Below are positions 15,899-38,619 of a stretch of 64,000 nt of DNA, in pieces. The notes under the pieces are model-generated. The model was not told the DNA's origin. It saw only the letters and a list, made by a program, of their open reading frames with translations, and searched no databases. The stretch is from contig CM075862.1 in the NCBI GenBank assembly GCA_037975125.1, forward strand, positions 57,273,279 through 57,337,278. Reading direction: 5' to 3'. Source of the stretch: Latrodectus hesperus (taxonomy: Eukaryota > Arthropoda > Arachnida > Araneae > Theridiidae). The position numbers and the translations under genes were made by a program. Within the stretch, counting starts at the first letter, position 1; the number at the start of each line of letters is the position of its first letter.

Positions 15899-16290
15899 TT
15901 ACGTCCTTATATAAGCTTTTTCGAGCATCATAAGTCTTGCAGTCCAATAGAGAAATGAAGCGTCTCCAGGAGAGAAGAGAGTCTTGAAGTGTGAAGAATC
16001 GCGGGTCTCCTGGAGGGCAGAACACATCCAAAGGTGCTCGCCATTCATGTCCAAATGTTCATTGCACAAAATGCAGTCAGGTGAGTCCACAAGTTTAATG
16101 TGGTGCAGGTGTCCCTGAAGATAATCATGCCCAGTGAGAAGCCTGAAGCAGGACACCCCCATAGCTCTAGATAGATCCCTGAGGATGCAAGAGGTCAAGA
16201 GGCTCCCCCAACAAGCATTAATTGCTTTGTCTTTGTAATAAGCCTGTTGTTGGTTTCGAATCGCTTGTTTTAATAAGTGTTTGACATTTC
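15899..16290 (-). pseudogene. LINE ORF2 C-terminal Cys/His motif region
   Basis: After the RNase H frame closes, the next frame continues with an Arg/Lys-rich stretch and then the last open segment (15899-16198, 99 codons). It contains CILCNEHLDMNGEHLWMC, a C-x2-C-x9-H-x3-C arrangement that fits the zinc-knuckle-like motif at the C-terminus of jockey/R1-type ORF2 proteins. The conserved segment FRLLTGHDYLQGHLHHI precedes it. The stop at 15899 is close to the A-rich tail, consistent with the natural ORF2 end. Confidence 0.8.
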
Positions 16291-16881
16291 TTAAACCAAT
16301 TGGAGTGTTTGGGGGTTTAAAAAAGACGCCTCTTTGGCGAGTAAATCTGCATTATCATTACCAGGTAAACCACAATGGCTAGGGATCCATTGAAAGGCAA
16401 TTTCCTTCCCTGCAGTTAGCAAAGTGGTAATGATGGTTTTACATTTTAATTCTATTGTTGAAGGCAGGGGATTATAATTTGTCACTGTATGAATTGCAGC
16501 CGGGCAATCGACGAGAAAGGCAAATTTCATTTCTGAGAAATCCAGAGTTTTTTGAAGAGCAATTAGAATTGCATACATTTCTCCATCAAAATTGTCAGAG
16601 GGTTTTCCCAAAGGCTCTTTGAGTTGGAAAAAATTGGAGAAAACTCCAGCTCCCGCTCTCCCAGAGCTACTCTCAGCTGAACCATCGGTATAAATGTGCA
16701 GCCATTTGTCTGGAGGGCATCTTTCATAAATAGTGGCAAGAGCAGCAGCCATGAGCTCTGTCTCAGGGGAGACTCCTTTCTGTACCGGAAGGACAAGATC
16801 AAAAACAGGAGTGGCATATTTGAATAGACCTGGGAAGACGGGGGGGTTTGGTTGAAAGGGTCCTGTTACTTGGAGTACCAA
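16291..16881 (-). pseudogene. LINE ORF2 RNase H domain
   Basis: A 196-residue open segment with a complete-looking type I RNase H domain, which would remove the RNA strand during reverse transcription. The four expected acidic residues are visible: Asp66 in YTDGS, Glu101 in FDGEMYA, Asp125 in LVDCPAAI and Asp179 in GNDNADLLAK. IPSHCGLPGN (about 166-175) is the conserved His-loop. The segment is part of a larger ORF2, not a stand-alone protein; the Met at its start is incidental. Frames shift on both sides, so this copy cannot make the full protein. Confidence 0.88.
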
Positions 16882-17071
16882 TAGAGCTGAGAAATTGCCT
16901 GGAATTCAGATAAGAAAGTTCGCTGAGGTTTGAGTCCCAGGGTACTTGGGCGATAGCCAGGCCAAAAACCCTCCCTGCGAAGTAATTTTTCATCAAGAGT
17001 CAGGGTAGCAAAGACTCTCCTATCGTGCAAACAGTCAATGCCAGTCTGAAGTTCTAAAGCTGGTGTAGGAG
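16866..17071 (-). pseudogene. LINE ORF2, region between reverse transcriptase and RNase H
   Basis: The frame reads TPTPALELQTGIDCLHDRR near the 5' truncation point, then LLRREGFWPGYRPSTLGLK. This resembles the thumb/connection segment (TPTxALE) that follows reverse transcriptase in jockey-type ORF2 proteins. The catalytic RT motifs are absent because of 5' truncation. The frame ends near 16866, and the RNase H part continues one frame over, so a small indel lies near 16880. Confidence 0.75.
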
Positions 17072-17080
17072 TACATATAA
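17072..17080. repeat. candidate target-site duplication, LINE 5' side
   Basis: Second copy of TACATATAA (first at 15875-15883), immediately beyond the truncated LINE 5' end. Confidence 0.45.
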
Positions 17081-20000
17081 AAATATGCATAACAATTAAT
17101 ATTATAATCATTCTTAATATATATTTATGTAAAAAATGCAACAAAATGAAAACATCAACTACAAATCAAATTGTTTTAATATTAATGACATTGCAACAAA
17201 TGCAAATATATTTTAGTTATTTGTTTCAGAAAAAATTAAAAAATTCTATTTCAAATTCATTATCTAAAGTTAAGGGTTTAGTTTAAAATTTCACAGAATC
17301 AATACATAATTGGATATTTGTGTGTGTATTTTCAATTTGTACTGGTTCTCAAAGCGCATAGTATATTTCCCGTTTTGTAAAATATTTTTTTACGTTATAT
17401 ATGGTTAAATAGAAGAAAAACGCACATATGTTAAAAGAATATAAACTTATAAAGCTAATTATAATTAAGATACATATTTAATTTTTGGAAGTTATTTTTA
17501 ATTCAAATAAATATTTCTTAAGAACAGCGAAATAATAATATTTATTTTACGGTCACAACTATCATGTATTGATTTATCAAGGCTGCGATAATCGGGTAAG
17601 AAATAATTACCTCTTCTAATGGATAATGCAGTGGTTTGGATAGTACGATAAACCATATAAGAATAATGTCACAGTCATGAGGTCCCTTATAGCCGTCAAA
17701 TGTTCAATTCAATCAAATGAACTTCTGCCGATGGTTTATGGTCTTTATAGCATTTTCTTGGAATATGTATCAAACTTTCTTTTTTAAATATGATTCAAAA
17801 CTACAGGAGGGTTGAAAATAAAAATATTGACATCAAACGACTAATATGAGTGTTAGAAAATGTTTTGCCTTCACATAAACTGTATTTTTATAAAATAGTA
17901 CTTGCTGTAAATTTATGTTTCATGCTATGATTTCTGAGATGCTATTAACATATGAGTTAAAAATCGGCATACAGTATAAAAATTTAAGACTAAAACTGTG
18001 CTTTGTGACTTCACCAACAGATATGAAGTTACAAAAAAAGTATAATGAAGTTTTATGCAACACTAAATTTAAATCTCTTTTTTTTCTCGTTTATTCTGTG
18101 TTACATATTTCTGAAAATATTTAAAAAATCTTTATGCAATGGAAGACTTAAATAATAATAAAAGTTATTTTTGAAAATGAAATGAACAAAAAAAATTTTC
18201 CAAGCAATAATATTATATCACTTTATATTTTCCAAATGTTACATAGCGAAATCGTAAAATGTATGTTAAATCTCAAAAGATTTACGTGCATTTATAACCA
18301 CAAACAGAAAACATGCTTTTTATTCTCCTATTTTCCTTAGTAGTCATTTAAACACTTTAGTATGACTTTAAAATCTTTAGTAAACTTTAAAAACTTTAAA
18401 ATCTTTAGTAATTTTGCAATCTTTAGTAGTATATTACATGAAAATATATTATTGATATCTCAATTCAGGGATATGTTTAGAGAAGTAAGCTAAATCTCAC
18501 TCACCCGATAGTATTTTGTCAGGAAATATTTTGGATCAAAAAATAAATCTAAATTTCATATTAATTTAAGAAAATGTATGGAAAGTTAAGTTAAAGAAAA
18601 CCTATTTGTTCTTTAATATATATTATTAATTGATTGTAACTTATTGTGTAGTTTTCCATTTAACTATAAAAATTATCGTGCATTTAATTTGAAAAATTTT
18701 ATTAAATGAAAATTCTGAAGGATATAGTTTGTATAATTTCTATATTTCTCTACATGCCGTTACTTATTATAAAAGTTTCAAGCATTCAGTTTTGTAAATC
18801 TGGGTTTACATTCTTATTAATTTAATATTAACATGAGTCCATTTTGAAAAAAAAATCTGAAAAAAAGAACTTTTGCATCATTTATTCTGCAAGAAGTTTA
18901 GATACCCAAAAATCAAGTGCTCAACTTCTGTAAAATAACCAAAATATTAAGATGTATATAAAATTTCCTGAATAAAATATATCTTTAAAACCAAACATAG
19001 TTTTCTTTCTGTAATGCATAGCTTTAAATTTTGGAGAGCAAGACAAAGAAACTTTAAAAACAGTAAACAAAATGCAAAGAAATAATGTATTGCTAGCAGA
19101 TACTTAGTCAATTGTAAAGATTCATTATATATTCTACTTCAAATATTTGTATGTTACTTCAAATATTTTCATGAATTGAAATAATTATTTGATGTCATTT
19201 AGGAAAATATTTTAAAATTTGAACTTTTTTATATTCATGTTATTTGTAAGTATGTACAAAGGAAATGATTTTTAAGTTTATAGACAATATCAGTATGAAA
19301 GATTATTGTAGAAAATGTATGCTAAACAGTTTTATTTGGTAGGATAAGGAATAAAAACAATTTTTTCAAAAATAAATAGCCGAATAATTGTTTTAATTGA
19401 GAGCTATTATTAATGATTAAGAATGCCATAAAATTTGAGTAACATTTTCTGACACTTGTATTTCTGATCGAAAATAAGTATGTTTTTTGCCAAATATGAG
19501 TACTTTTATAATCTGGTAAGCAACCGTAATGCATAATTTTTTTTAATAAGATAATTTGAGGATGGTTTACACAGTTGTGGGATGCATTTGAAAAAAGCTT
19601 CAGATAGATTGCGATAAATTTTATTTGTGACTGAAATACAAACTTTTATTTCTTCGATCAATTTCATCAATGATAGACATTTTCTAACACGAAATTACTT
19701 TTTACAAAGTAGGAATTTAATTATTTCTATAAAACGTACAACTGTTATCTTTATTCAAAAATTGAAATAAATTTTTGTTAAAATAATTTATTTTGAGAAT
19801 ATATACCATGTAAAGGATGTATTTTGTTATGAGCGAGTTTCATTGTTTTTATTGTTTCTCTTTGATTAGATAACATTTTTCCCTCACGCTGATAAATTTT
19901 TAGTTTTCGTTCTGCATTAAAATTAACTTTGCATAATCCCAACATTGGTAGTTATTCTTAAACTTTCCAAATGTTTTAAACATTAATGGAACAAAATAAA

Positions 20001-20585
20001 AAATTAAGTTAAAATAGCCGTACTTAGCGCTTTCTGTAATAATTTACAATGAAATACAGAAAATTGTTTTAAAATTTTGATTAAACACATGAGTTGGGAA
20101 TTAGATTTTGAATACAGAATTAAATTCATTAATTTTTATGGAGTTCTAGTAATTAATACCTCAAAACTTGTGATTTTAGTAGAATTCATAAAATAAAATT
20201 TCTCAACGAAAACAATTTTGAATAGCTAAGACACCTCCCATAACCAATAGCTGAACGACAAATGCTAAGTATTTATAAAATGAAATCTGTGATTGTAAAT
20301 ATCGAGATAAAGAAAGGTACCGAATGTGTGTGGACCACAGACATTCATTATTCAATAAATTAATATACATTCAGATATTTTAGTTATGTTAATGATTTTT
20401 GACGTAAGTACGATAATTTCATCATTTGAATTAATTCTGTAAAGTTATTAGCTGATACGCACAATCTTTATTACGGAGTGTGTGTTGATATCATAGTATA
20501 TTGCAATATATGATGTTGATATCATCATTTTATTATAAATATCATGTATCAGTTAAATAACTGAAATAGATAAAAATGCACATTA
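17081..20585. other. AT-rich non-coding stretch
   Basis: No gene recognised. A patch near 17580-17750 has slightly higher GC and no recognisable coding. A small tandem repeat lies at 18365-18430. Minus-strand and plus-strand frames of about 70 codons show no family features. Confidence 0.5.
18365..18430 (+). repeat. short tandem repeat, 28-bp period
   Basis: ACTTTAAAATCTTTAGTAA occurs at 18365-18383 and 18393-18411, and a partial third unit (CAATCTTTAGTA) follows at about 18417. Confidence 0.8.
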
Positions 20586-20726
<141 letters not shown>

Positions 20727-21013
20727 ATCTTGGGATTTAATATTTTATTAAGTTTCGATAATTATAAACTTGATATTTTGACCTGACATTTGTAAATTCA
20801 TGTTTAGTGTGGCTTTGTGGTATAGTGGCTTCATTGAAACTGCTCCAGAAAACACATATTGTGTGTCAATGTGATCAATATCCCTAGAAGAAGCAGACCA
20901 TATTGGTACTTCATGTCATTTTTCTTTTATTCGATGCATTTTTAAATTTTGAACTATTCAGTGAATATTTGCTCCACCTGTTTACTATATTTTATTTTAT
21001 TATTTTTCATTTG

Positions 21014-21233
<220 letters not shown>

Positions 21234-21457
21234 TCATGTATGATGAAAATAAGATTACAATTATTTTTCTCCAAGGGGCTTTTCTTACTCAAATAATAAT
21301 ATTTGACAGAAATTAAAGAAACAATTTTGAAAAAGTGATTAGAATTTCAAAATGAGTAATAAAATAAACATTTAACCGAAGCAGTTTTTATAAGAAATGT
21401 AAAAAGTCAAAATTTTATAACTTGAAATTAATATCTTGAGAAATATGCCATTACTTA

Positions 21458-21829
21458 TTAAAGTAAAAAAAAAATCAATTCCTCAATGGATTCCTCTTTA
21501 AATCTTAAAAGCCGCCACATGTCATTACAGTTCTTGTTATTAAATTTTATTTTTGACATATAAACCTCTAGAAAATAATTATAATCTTTCTTTTTAATAA
21601 AAGAAAAGTTTTGTTTCTGAGATAAGAAAAAATCTTGTATAATCTTTATTTTATCTTGATAGGCATTCGGTGCATCTAAATGGAAAACTCGGTTAAGTAA
21701 TTGAAATTGATTATGACGTTCGATAACTGGATTTGAATATTTCAAGAAAATATTCATTTGAGGCGTCGCACATACATTATTTTCTAAATTTGAATAAAGT
21801 GTTAAGTGCCTTGTGTATTTTTTTGTTGC
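21458..21829 (-). CDS. unrecognised open frame, possible exon
   Basis: A stop-to-stop minus-strand frame of 123 codons (99 from the first ATG at 21757). Unlike chance frames here, its composition is balanced and protein-like upstream of the ATG as well as after it: LYSNLENNVCATPQ precedes the Met, and NQFQLLNRVFHLDAPNAYQ and DMWRLLRFKEESIEELI follow. I see no signal peptide, membrane segment or known motif. Just before the open frame the minus strand reads AAATAG, which could be a 3' splice acceptor but lacks a good pyrimidine tract. It could be a last exon, a remnant of a host gene or of an unrecognised element, or chance. No downstream AATAAA is obvious; AATAAG lies just after the stop. Confidence 0.3.
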   Translation of the reverse strand, partial: ATKKYTRHLTLYSNLENNVCATPQMNIFLKYSNPVIERHNQFQLLNRVFHLDAPNAYQDKIKIIQDFFLSQKQNFSFIKKKDYNYFLEVYMSKIKFNNKNCNDMWRLLRFKEESIEELIFFLL

Positions 21830-24800
21830 CTATTTCATATTTGATAGTTTTAAAATGAACTTTATAACAAATAAAAATGCTTAATATTTATTGTTTCTTA
21901 AATTTGAAATAAATATTTTAATTTATTATTATTATCGTTTTCCATATACGAAAAAATATATTTTTCTTTTATATGTAATTTTATTAAAAATAAAATAAAT
22001 ATACATTAAAAACATCTATCACATTTGTTCGTACCATTTATATATTAGGAATAACTTGATTTAGTCCATTAAGAAAAATAAATATATAGGTTTTATATGA
22101 ACGTCAGAAAAAAGTCTATAGTATGTCTTATTACTTTCCTTTTTCTTTTCTAATATTGTTATATAATGCCGCAAGAATATTATGATGTCAGTAAAAAAAG
22201 ATTTAAGAAAGTAACATAATAAATCAGTAAAATAACATTTATTATAGAAATATATTCATTTTTAAGAAATATTTACTAAATATATACAAAATCAAACTCA
22301 TGTTTTTAACTTTTGCACTTTAAATTATATTTTACCTTAGAACAGTTGAATACTTGAGAAATCCCCCGATTATTATAGTTTTATTTGAATTCAATTTCCT
22401 CAATTATTTTAACAATAAACATTTTTATGATTAAATTTGGCTCCTAATTCTTTTTAAGAGTTTCATATTTCTTGAATATACCCACACATGCATCTGTGTT
22501 GATTCATTTAGATCCATTTATAAAATTATAATATAATTATTCATCTTTAAAGGTATTCAAGAAATTCATAAGCAATTTAAGTTGTTGTTTACATAAAAAC
22601 GAATATTATTTAGTTAGAAATGCTGCATCAAAAGCGATTGCTAATTTTTTTTAAAAGCCACAGCAACTGTATAAACTTATGAAATACCAGTATAAAGAGC
22701 GCGCGGCTAAAATTCTGATATGTTATCCATAAAATTCATCACAACTTCAAATATCCCAAATTGTGTTGAAGAACAAGAAAGTAAAAAAAGGGTGTTAAAA
22801 CATTTACAGTTTCACAAATATACTTTGCTATCTTCACAGCCATTTTGTAATAATGGCATCTTCGAAAACATTAAAAGTATTCTATCCCACTAAAATATAT
22901 CAAGAAACCTCATTGCGGTCAATATTGATAGCTTTCTTTTGCATTATATATCAGTTAAACAGAAAGATCCAAGAATATCTTTTAAATTGAACTGAGCCAC
23001 AATCGTATTGGAATTGGAAATATGATTGAGTTCAAAAGGATTCTCTAGTAGGAAGTCTGTAAATATTTTAACAGTAATGCGATGTTTTACATTTGTCAAA
23101 TTATTCAGATTGAAGAATGGCCAGAAAATTGAGTATGATTTGCTACTAATTCCGAATCAAACAGCCTGCTTACAAATTACAATTGCTAGTAAATTATGAA
23201 TGTTTTTAATCTGATTTTCCTTTACAATTTCTTTTTCGAAGGAAAAATAAGCTGTCCAAAAATGTAGTTCCACTCTTAAGAATATATTTATTTGTGGTTT
23301 ACTTATCACAGATCTTCATTGCATCACCTAATCATATATGATTGTGTAATATTAAAAAACATTTATCAGAATATATTATTAGCCTTACATAAAACCACAT
23401 TACTGGTAATCAGTGAAAAAATGTATCGATAAATTGTTTTATCTTAATATCATACTGCAGCAAATTTACACAAGTATGAAACTTCGGTGATATTTTACTT
23501 TTATGTAATTTAATTCATTCTTATATTTTAATTTAATGCATAAAAATCCATATAAATTTTATTCTATGGAACAATAATTCAGACAATTTAAGTAAAGTAA
23601 CAAGAAATATATTGTTTATTTCAATTTATCATGCACTATATGCTATTGACTGATTTTTAAGCACTCATTTAAAAAAAGTACAATATTTTTCAACAATAAA
23701 ACATAGGAATTTGCTGTCTAAGTAAAATGCATATTTTTTTTCTGTTACGTAATGATTTATAATATTTTTTGTCAAGAGATAATCAAAGGAATTTTCATTA
23801 TACAAAACGTGTATCACTCTTCTTTCACTTCTTTAATTTCTGATATATATTTTAATCAATAACTATATACTTTATAAAAATAATAAAAAATACGATTAAA
23901 AAGTTCAAGAATACCGGATTTTTATTCATGAAATACATGTGAATTTAAAGCAATGATATTTTACATAAAGTTATGAAGCGTATCGTTTCATTTTAATGGT
24001 GAGTAAAATTTTTATGGAATTCAGATAAAAATATTTTTCATTTCACATTGCTTATGACATAATATAATTGATTCGTCCATTCAGCTCTGGAATAAAATTG
24101 AAATGATTTTATAGAAACTTGTGGCATTTATTATTGTGGAATAAATTTGTAGTTTTTGAAAAATGAATTTTTTTTGCAATTATAAATTTAGAAATCGTTG
24201 GTATGAGCAATTATTTTATATTAAGAATAAGAATTTAAAAGGGATTTTCACAAATACCTTTTTGTTTGTGAATGTGTTATTTCATTATGGAAAATTTAAT
24301 TATACATTTATTGCGACAGTATATAAATTCTATTTGTTTCAGTTATCAAAATTATAATTTATGAAATTGATAATTATATTCATTAGAAAACTAATTTTTT
24401 GTAAACTCCAAATAGAAACTTCCAATGAGAAAAAAATATAGAAACAAATCAATTTTTTATGCATAAGGAGAATATTAAATGTCTTTTTTAAATCCGGAAA
24501 GAAAGTTTATTGATTAAATTAGAAATTGCTTCCTAGAATTTTGTTAATTAAGAAAATAAGAATTTTTATCTTGTTAATAAGGAATATATAAAAACGTAAT
24601 CTTAAACATGACTTATGTCATTCTTAAGATCGTTTCTTCTGTTTTTAATAAGAACATTTAATTTATTTCATCAGAAAAAATTTAAAAAATCTTAAACAGT
24701 AATTTAAAGTTCCAGTGTATTAATTTCATTCAGTGTGCCGTAAAAAATATTTTGTAATTACATTAATGATACATCATTAATATAATTGCAAAATTTATTA

Positions 24801-25000
24801 TAAAATTAAAAAAAAATCTTGCATTTAAAATATTAACTGAAATGATTCTGCAATTGATATTTATTTCGAAATTTAATTCTTATGAATATGTGTGCATGTT
24901 CATTTGGAAGTAAAAGTTTGTATATTATAATTTACAACCGCAAAAATAAATAAACATTTGTATAATATTTTAAACTATTAATCGTTTGTTTTAACTATTA
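21830..25000. other. AT-rich non-coding stretch
   Basis: No gene or element recognised. The 64-codon plus-strand frame at 24163-24357 is Phe/Tyr/Asn-rich and looks random. Confidence 0.55.
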
Positions 25001-25008
25001 ACACACAA

Positions 25009-25098
<90 letters not shown>
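25001..25098. repeat. compound (AC)n-(TA)n microsatellite
   Basis: An AC tract with one extra A (25001-25022) passes directly into a TA tract, then a short TATACATACAT tail. Confidence 0.95.
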
Positions 25099-27076
<1,978 letters not shown>

Positions 27077-27110
27077 CAGAGCAAATGAACATTTTAATTT
27101 ATTAAGTTAA

Positions 27111-27294
27111 TGCCGAGCTGGCAGCCGAATGGTTAGCGCTCTTGCCTTCGGTTCAACAGTTCGTGGGTTCGAATCCCACCTTGGGCATTGATGTTTGTAG
27201 TGGTTCGGAATCCACTTTAAACCGTAAGTCCCGGTCTAATTAGCCCTCGTGTGCAAAAAATGACCGTTGAGCGACAAACAAACCAAACCAAACC
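27111..27294 (+). mobile_element. tRNA-derived SINE
   Basis: The head folds like a tRNA: TGCCGAG (27111-27117) can pair with TTGGGCA at 27181-27187 (one mismatch and one wobble). An A-box-like segment GGCAGCCGAATGGTTAGCGC follows, then an anticodon-like loop CTTCGGT (would read TCG, tRNA-Arg-like). A perfect B box GGTTCGAATCC (27167-27177) lies inside the T-arm. These are the internal RNA polymerase III promoter elements. Downstream comes a tRNA-unrelated body (27188-27270) and a tail of AAACC/AAACAAACC repeats ending at 27294. The body and repetitive tail distinguish it from a functional tRNA gene. It has no coding capacity and would depend on LINE enzymes for movement. Confidence 0.82.
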
Positions 27295-27929
27295 TTATAA
27301 ATTAATTGAAAATATTTTTTTATTAATTTAGTGATGAATAGAAATTGAGATAATTTTTTGTAAGTTAATAGTGACATTATCACTAACATAAAAAAAATGC
27401 ACACCAATACATTACTTAGATAAACTCAAAAAACTGTTGATTTATATAACATATTTTTCAACTTTGACAATTTATTTAATTTTTTTAATAAATGTTTATA
27501 CATTCAAAAAAAGTTTAAGATTTATTTAGTGCGTGTAATTTTGTTTTAACATATATTTAGGCAAGCAATTTAATCCGTAAAATTTCTAAGTATTCAATAA
27601 TATTTTGCTTAAATCATTGTCACCTGCCTCACATTTAATTTAACATGTGATGAAATAATGAATTGTAGTTTTCTTTTGTATATTCAGCATACTGTTAATG
27701 TTTTTACATTTAATGTTCATTCCATAGATCAAAGCATATATTCGCGTGTATAAAATACAGGGTAATGAGTTATGTGTCTATTAGGCATTTCTACCTCTAT
27801 TCTACAGTATTTTTCAGACAATCTAGAAATACCTAAAATGACTAGAGCTATTTTTCACTGATTGAATGCCAGTGATTTTTACTCATATCATATATTACAA
27901 AGATTGCCATAGACCAAATAGCATAGATA
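27295..27929. other. AT-rich spacer
   Basis: No feature recognised. GC rises toward the right and may include the undetected 5' portion of the following Tc1 relic. Confidence 0.4.
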
Positions 27930-28480
27930 CTCACATTTGTCATTGAGCCGGATGTGTGGACAATGGAATGCCACTAAGAATTGTAGTCCTGCCTATTTCC
28001 ACGTACAATTGTCGACATATATAGAGGCAGATTCAATGAGGTAGCATTTATCCATTATGCGTGACCAATGTTTTCCATACATCTGTGTACAATTGCAAGT
28101 GCATCTAGTTTATATACGGGATATTTATTCATGCAGCTTGGGTGATGTTCTGGAGTATACCCTAGTTTAAGGTAATATCAACGCATTTTAGCAAAGGAAA
28201 AACAACCGACCGCATATGTTGCTATTTATCAAAGTGGCCTGCAAGTTGCACAGATGTTTTTATGGCACCATTCTCCACTGATCTTTGACCAATAGAACAC
28301 ATTCGGGAAATGATTAGATTCAATATGCTGACCTTGCAGTGTTCAGAAGACGATCAGTCAGAAATGGATTAAAGGGGATATAGAATCAAACATTAGAGAA
28401 TATTATCTGTATTCAAATTGCCTGTGTACATACATTATGGGCTATGTATTTCCATCCACGGTAAATGACTCAGAGAAGGT
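27930..28480 (+). pseudogene. decayed Tc1-like transposase relic
   Basis: A GC-richer island with several short frames that together match the C-terminal half of Tc1-type transposases. DVLEYTLV at 28143 onward is followed after stops by RKNNRPH, where family members have an acidic DN-x-PH motif; the catalytic Asp is Asn here. After a frameshift, MAPFSTDL-PIEHIREMI begins at 28262, matching the SPDLxPIEHxW signature with its Glu preserved. Several stops and at least one frameshift show long decay. Boundaries are approximate and no terminal inverted repeats were found. Confidence 0.62.
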
Positions 28481-28747
28481 AAAAAAATCAATCAAACATT
28501 AAATGATCGTATACATATAGATTTTTATCAATTTTAAATAATCATATAATGTATGATTAATTTATTATTAGGAGATCTGAGTTATATTTAGATTTTGTAA
28601 CAGCTATTTTTATATTTATTAACATAATTATAAAATATTTAATTAAATAAAAAAACATTTATGAATTTTTAATTAAAAGGTTTAATGACTCAAAACTATA
28701 TAGCATGAACAGTGTTTTGAATAAATGCAAAATGTTTCAAAAATAGT

Positions 28748-28854
<107 letters not shown>

Positions 28855-29047
28855 TACTTTAAACTTAGCATTTTTTTGCTCCATCAATATTCTAATATTT
28901 TAAAAATAATAAACATTTTACACACTTGGTAATTCAATGTTTCTAACACTAAATTTTAATATTTTTCATGAAATAGATTCTGTAATTAAGTTTCTCAGAA
29001 GTATCCAAGGCATTAAGAGTTATGCGAATACTCTTTTCTTAATCATA

Positions 29048-29061
29048 GTTACCATAGCAAC
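29048..29061. promoter_or_regulatory. RFX X-box consensus site
   Basis: GTTACCATAGCAAC matches the X-box consensus GTNRCC-N(0-3)-RGYAAC at every specified position with a 2-nt spacer. In animals RFX factors use such sites upstream of ciliary genes. No gene start is visible nearby in this window, so it may be a distal site or chance. Confidence 0.35.
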
Positions 29062-29900
29062 TTCTTGTTAATTTGATTTATCTTTCATCTTTCTCACGCC
29101 TCCATCAAAATTTGAGAGAAATCTCTATAAATTTAATGTTAAATTTCTCCATGCAATTTATCGTATGGACTTCAAAAACTGCATCCTGCATAAAATGAAA
29201 TTTTTGCATTTTCAGATAGTAACTCAAATGAGCTTTAATGCATAAAAACTTTTATATTAGAATCTAACAAAAATTTTTAATTCAACATTTGAACTTTATA
29301 TTTTTTTTCGTTTTAACACTAACATTTAATATCTAAACTACTTAATATTTGACAATTCAACTTAACATTTATATTTAACTTAACTTTAAAAATGTAAATG
29401 TTATTTTACTTTACATCTCGAATAATTATTTTCCCCTAAATTTGAATTTATCTTATTTATTTAACATTGTTAATAAAAATATTTTAAAATAGTTTTTTGA
29501 ATATATATAATGTTCTGTGAAATTATTACTTACAAATTTTTCAACATAATATTCTAGAACTTTGAATTTTAATGTGCGTTTTTGTTAAATTATACATTTT
29601 AAATAAATCGTATTGTGTGATATGATTCTTCCAATTCCAAACTTATTAAAGTAGAGTGAAACAAGTATTTAACTCGTAAATACTCTTTCTGAATGAATAT
29701 AAAATTAGCATTTTTTAAAAAAATATCATACAGAATAATGATTATAAATTACGTAATTATATATTTTTACATAATAGATTTAATTTGTGAATAACATTTG
29801 GTCATTTGTAAATAAACATGTTTTTTAGAGAAGTACATTTAGAAACTAGAATTTTATATTGAATTATTTCCTACTATAATAAAAAAATCTAACTCTCAAA

Positions 29901-38600
<8,700 letters not shown>

Positions 38601-38619
38601 ATCTAACACTACTTTATAT

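Larger units (their letters stand above)
15884..17071 (-). mobile_element. 5'-truncated jockey-like LINE (non-LTR retrotransposon)
   Basis: On the minus strand this is the 3' part of an ORF2: the end of the reverse transcriptase region, an RNase H domain and a terminal Cys/His motif. It is followed by a short A-rich tail (A8 at about 15890-15897), the usual 3' end of such elements. The 5' end is truncated in the downstream part of reverse transcriptase, as expected from incomplete target-primed reverse transcription. Two frame changes (near 16880 and 16295) break the frame. The order RT, RNase H, CCHC fits the jockey/I/R1 lineages that carry RNase H. GC content is clearly above the surroundings. 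Confidence 0.9.

Noticed and set aside
27111..27187. Functional tRNA gene
   Set aside because: The acceptor stem is imperfect, the anticodon stem is degraded, and the sequence continues into a SINE body with a repetitive AAACC tail.
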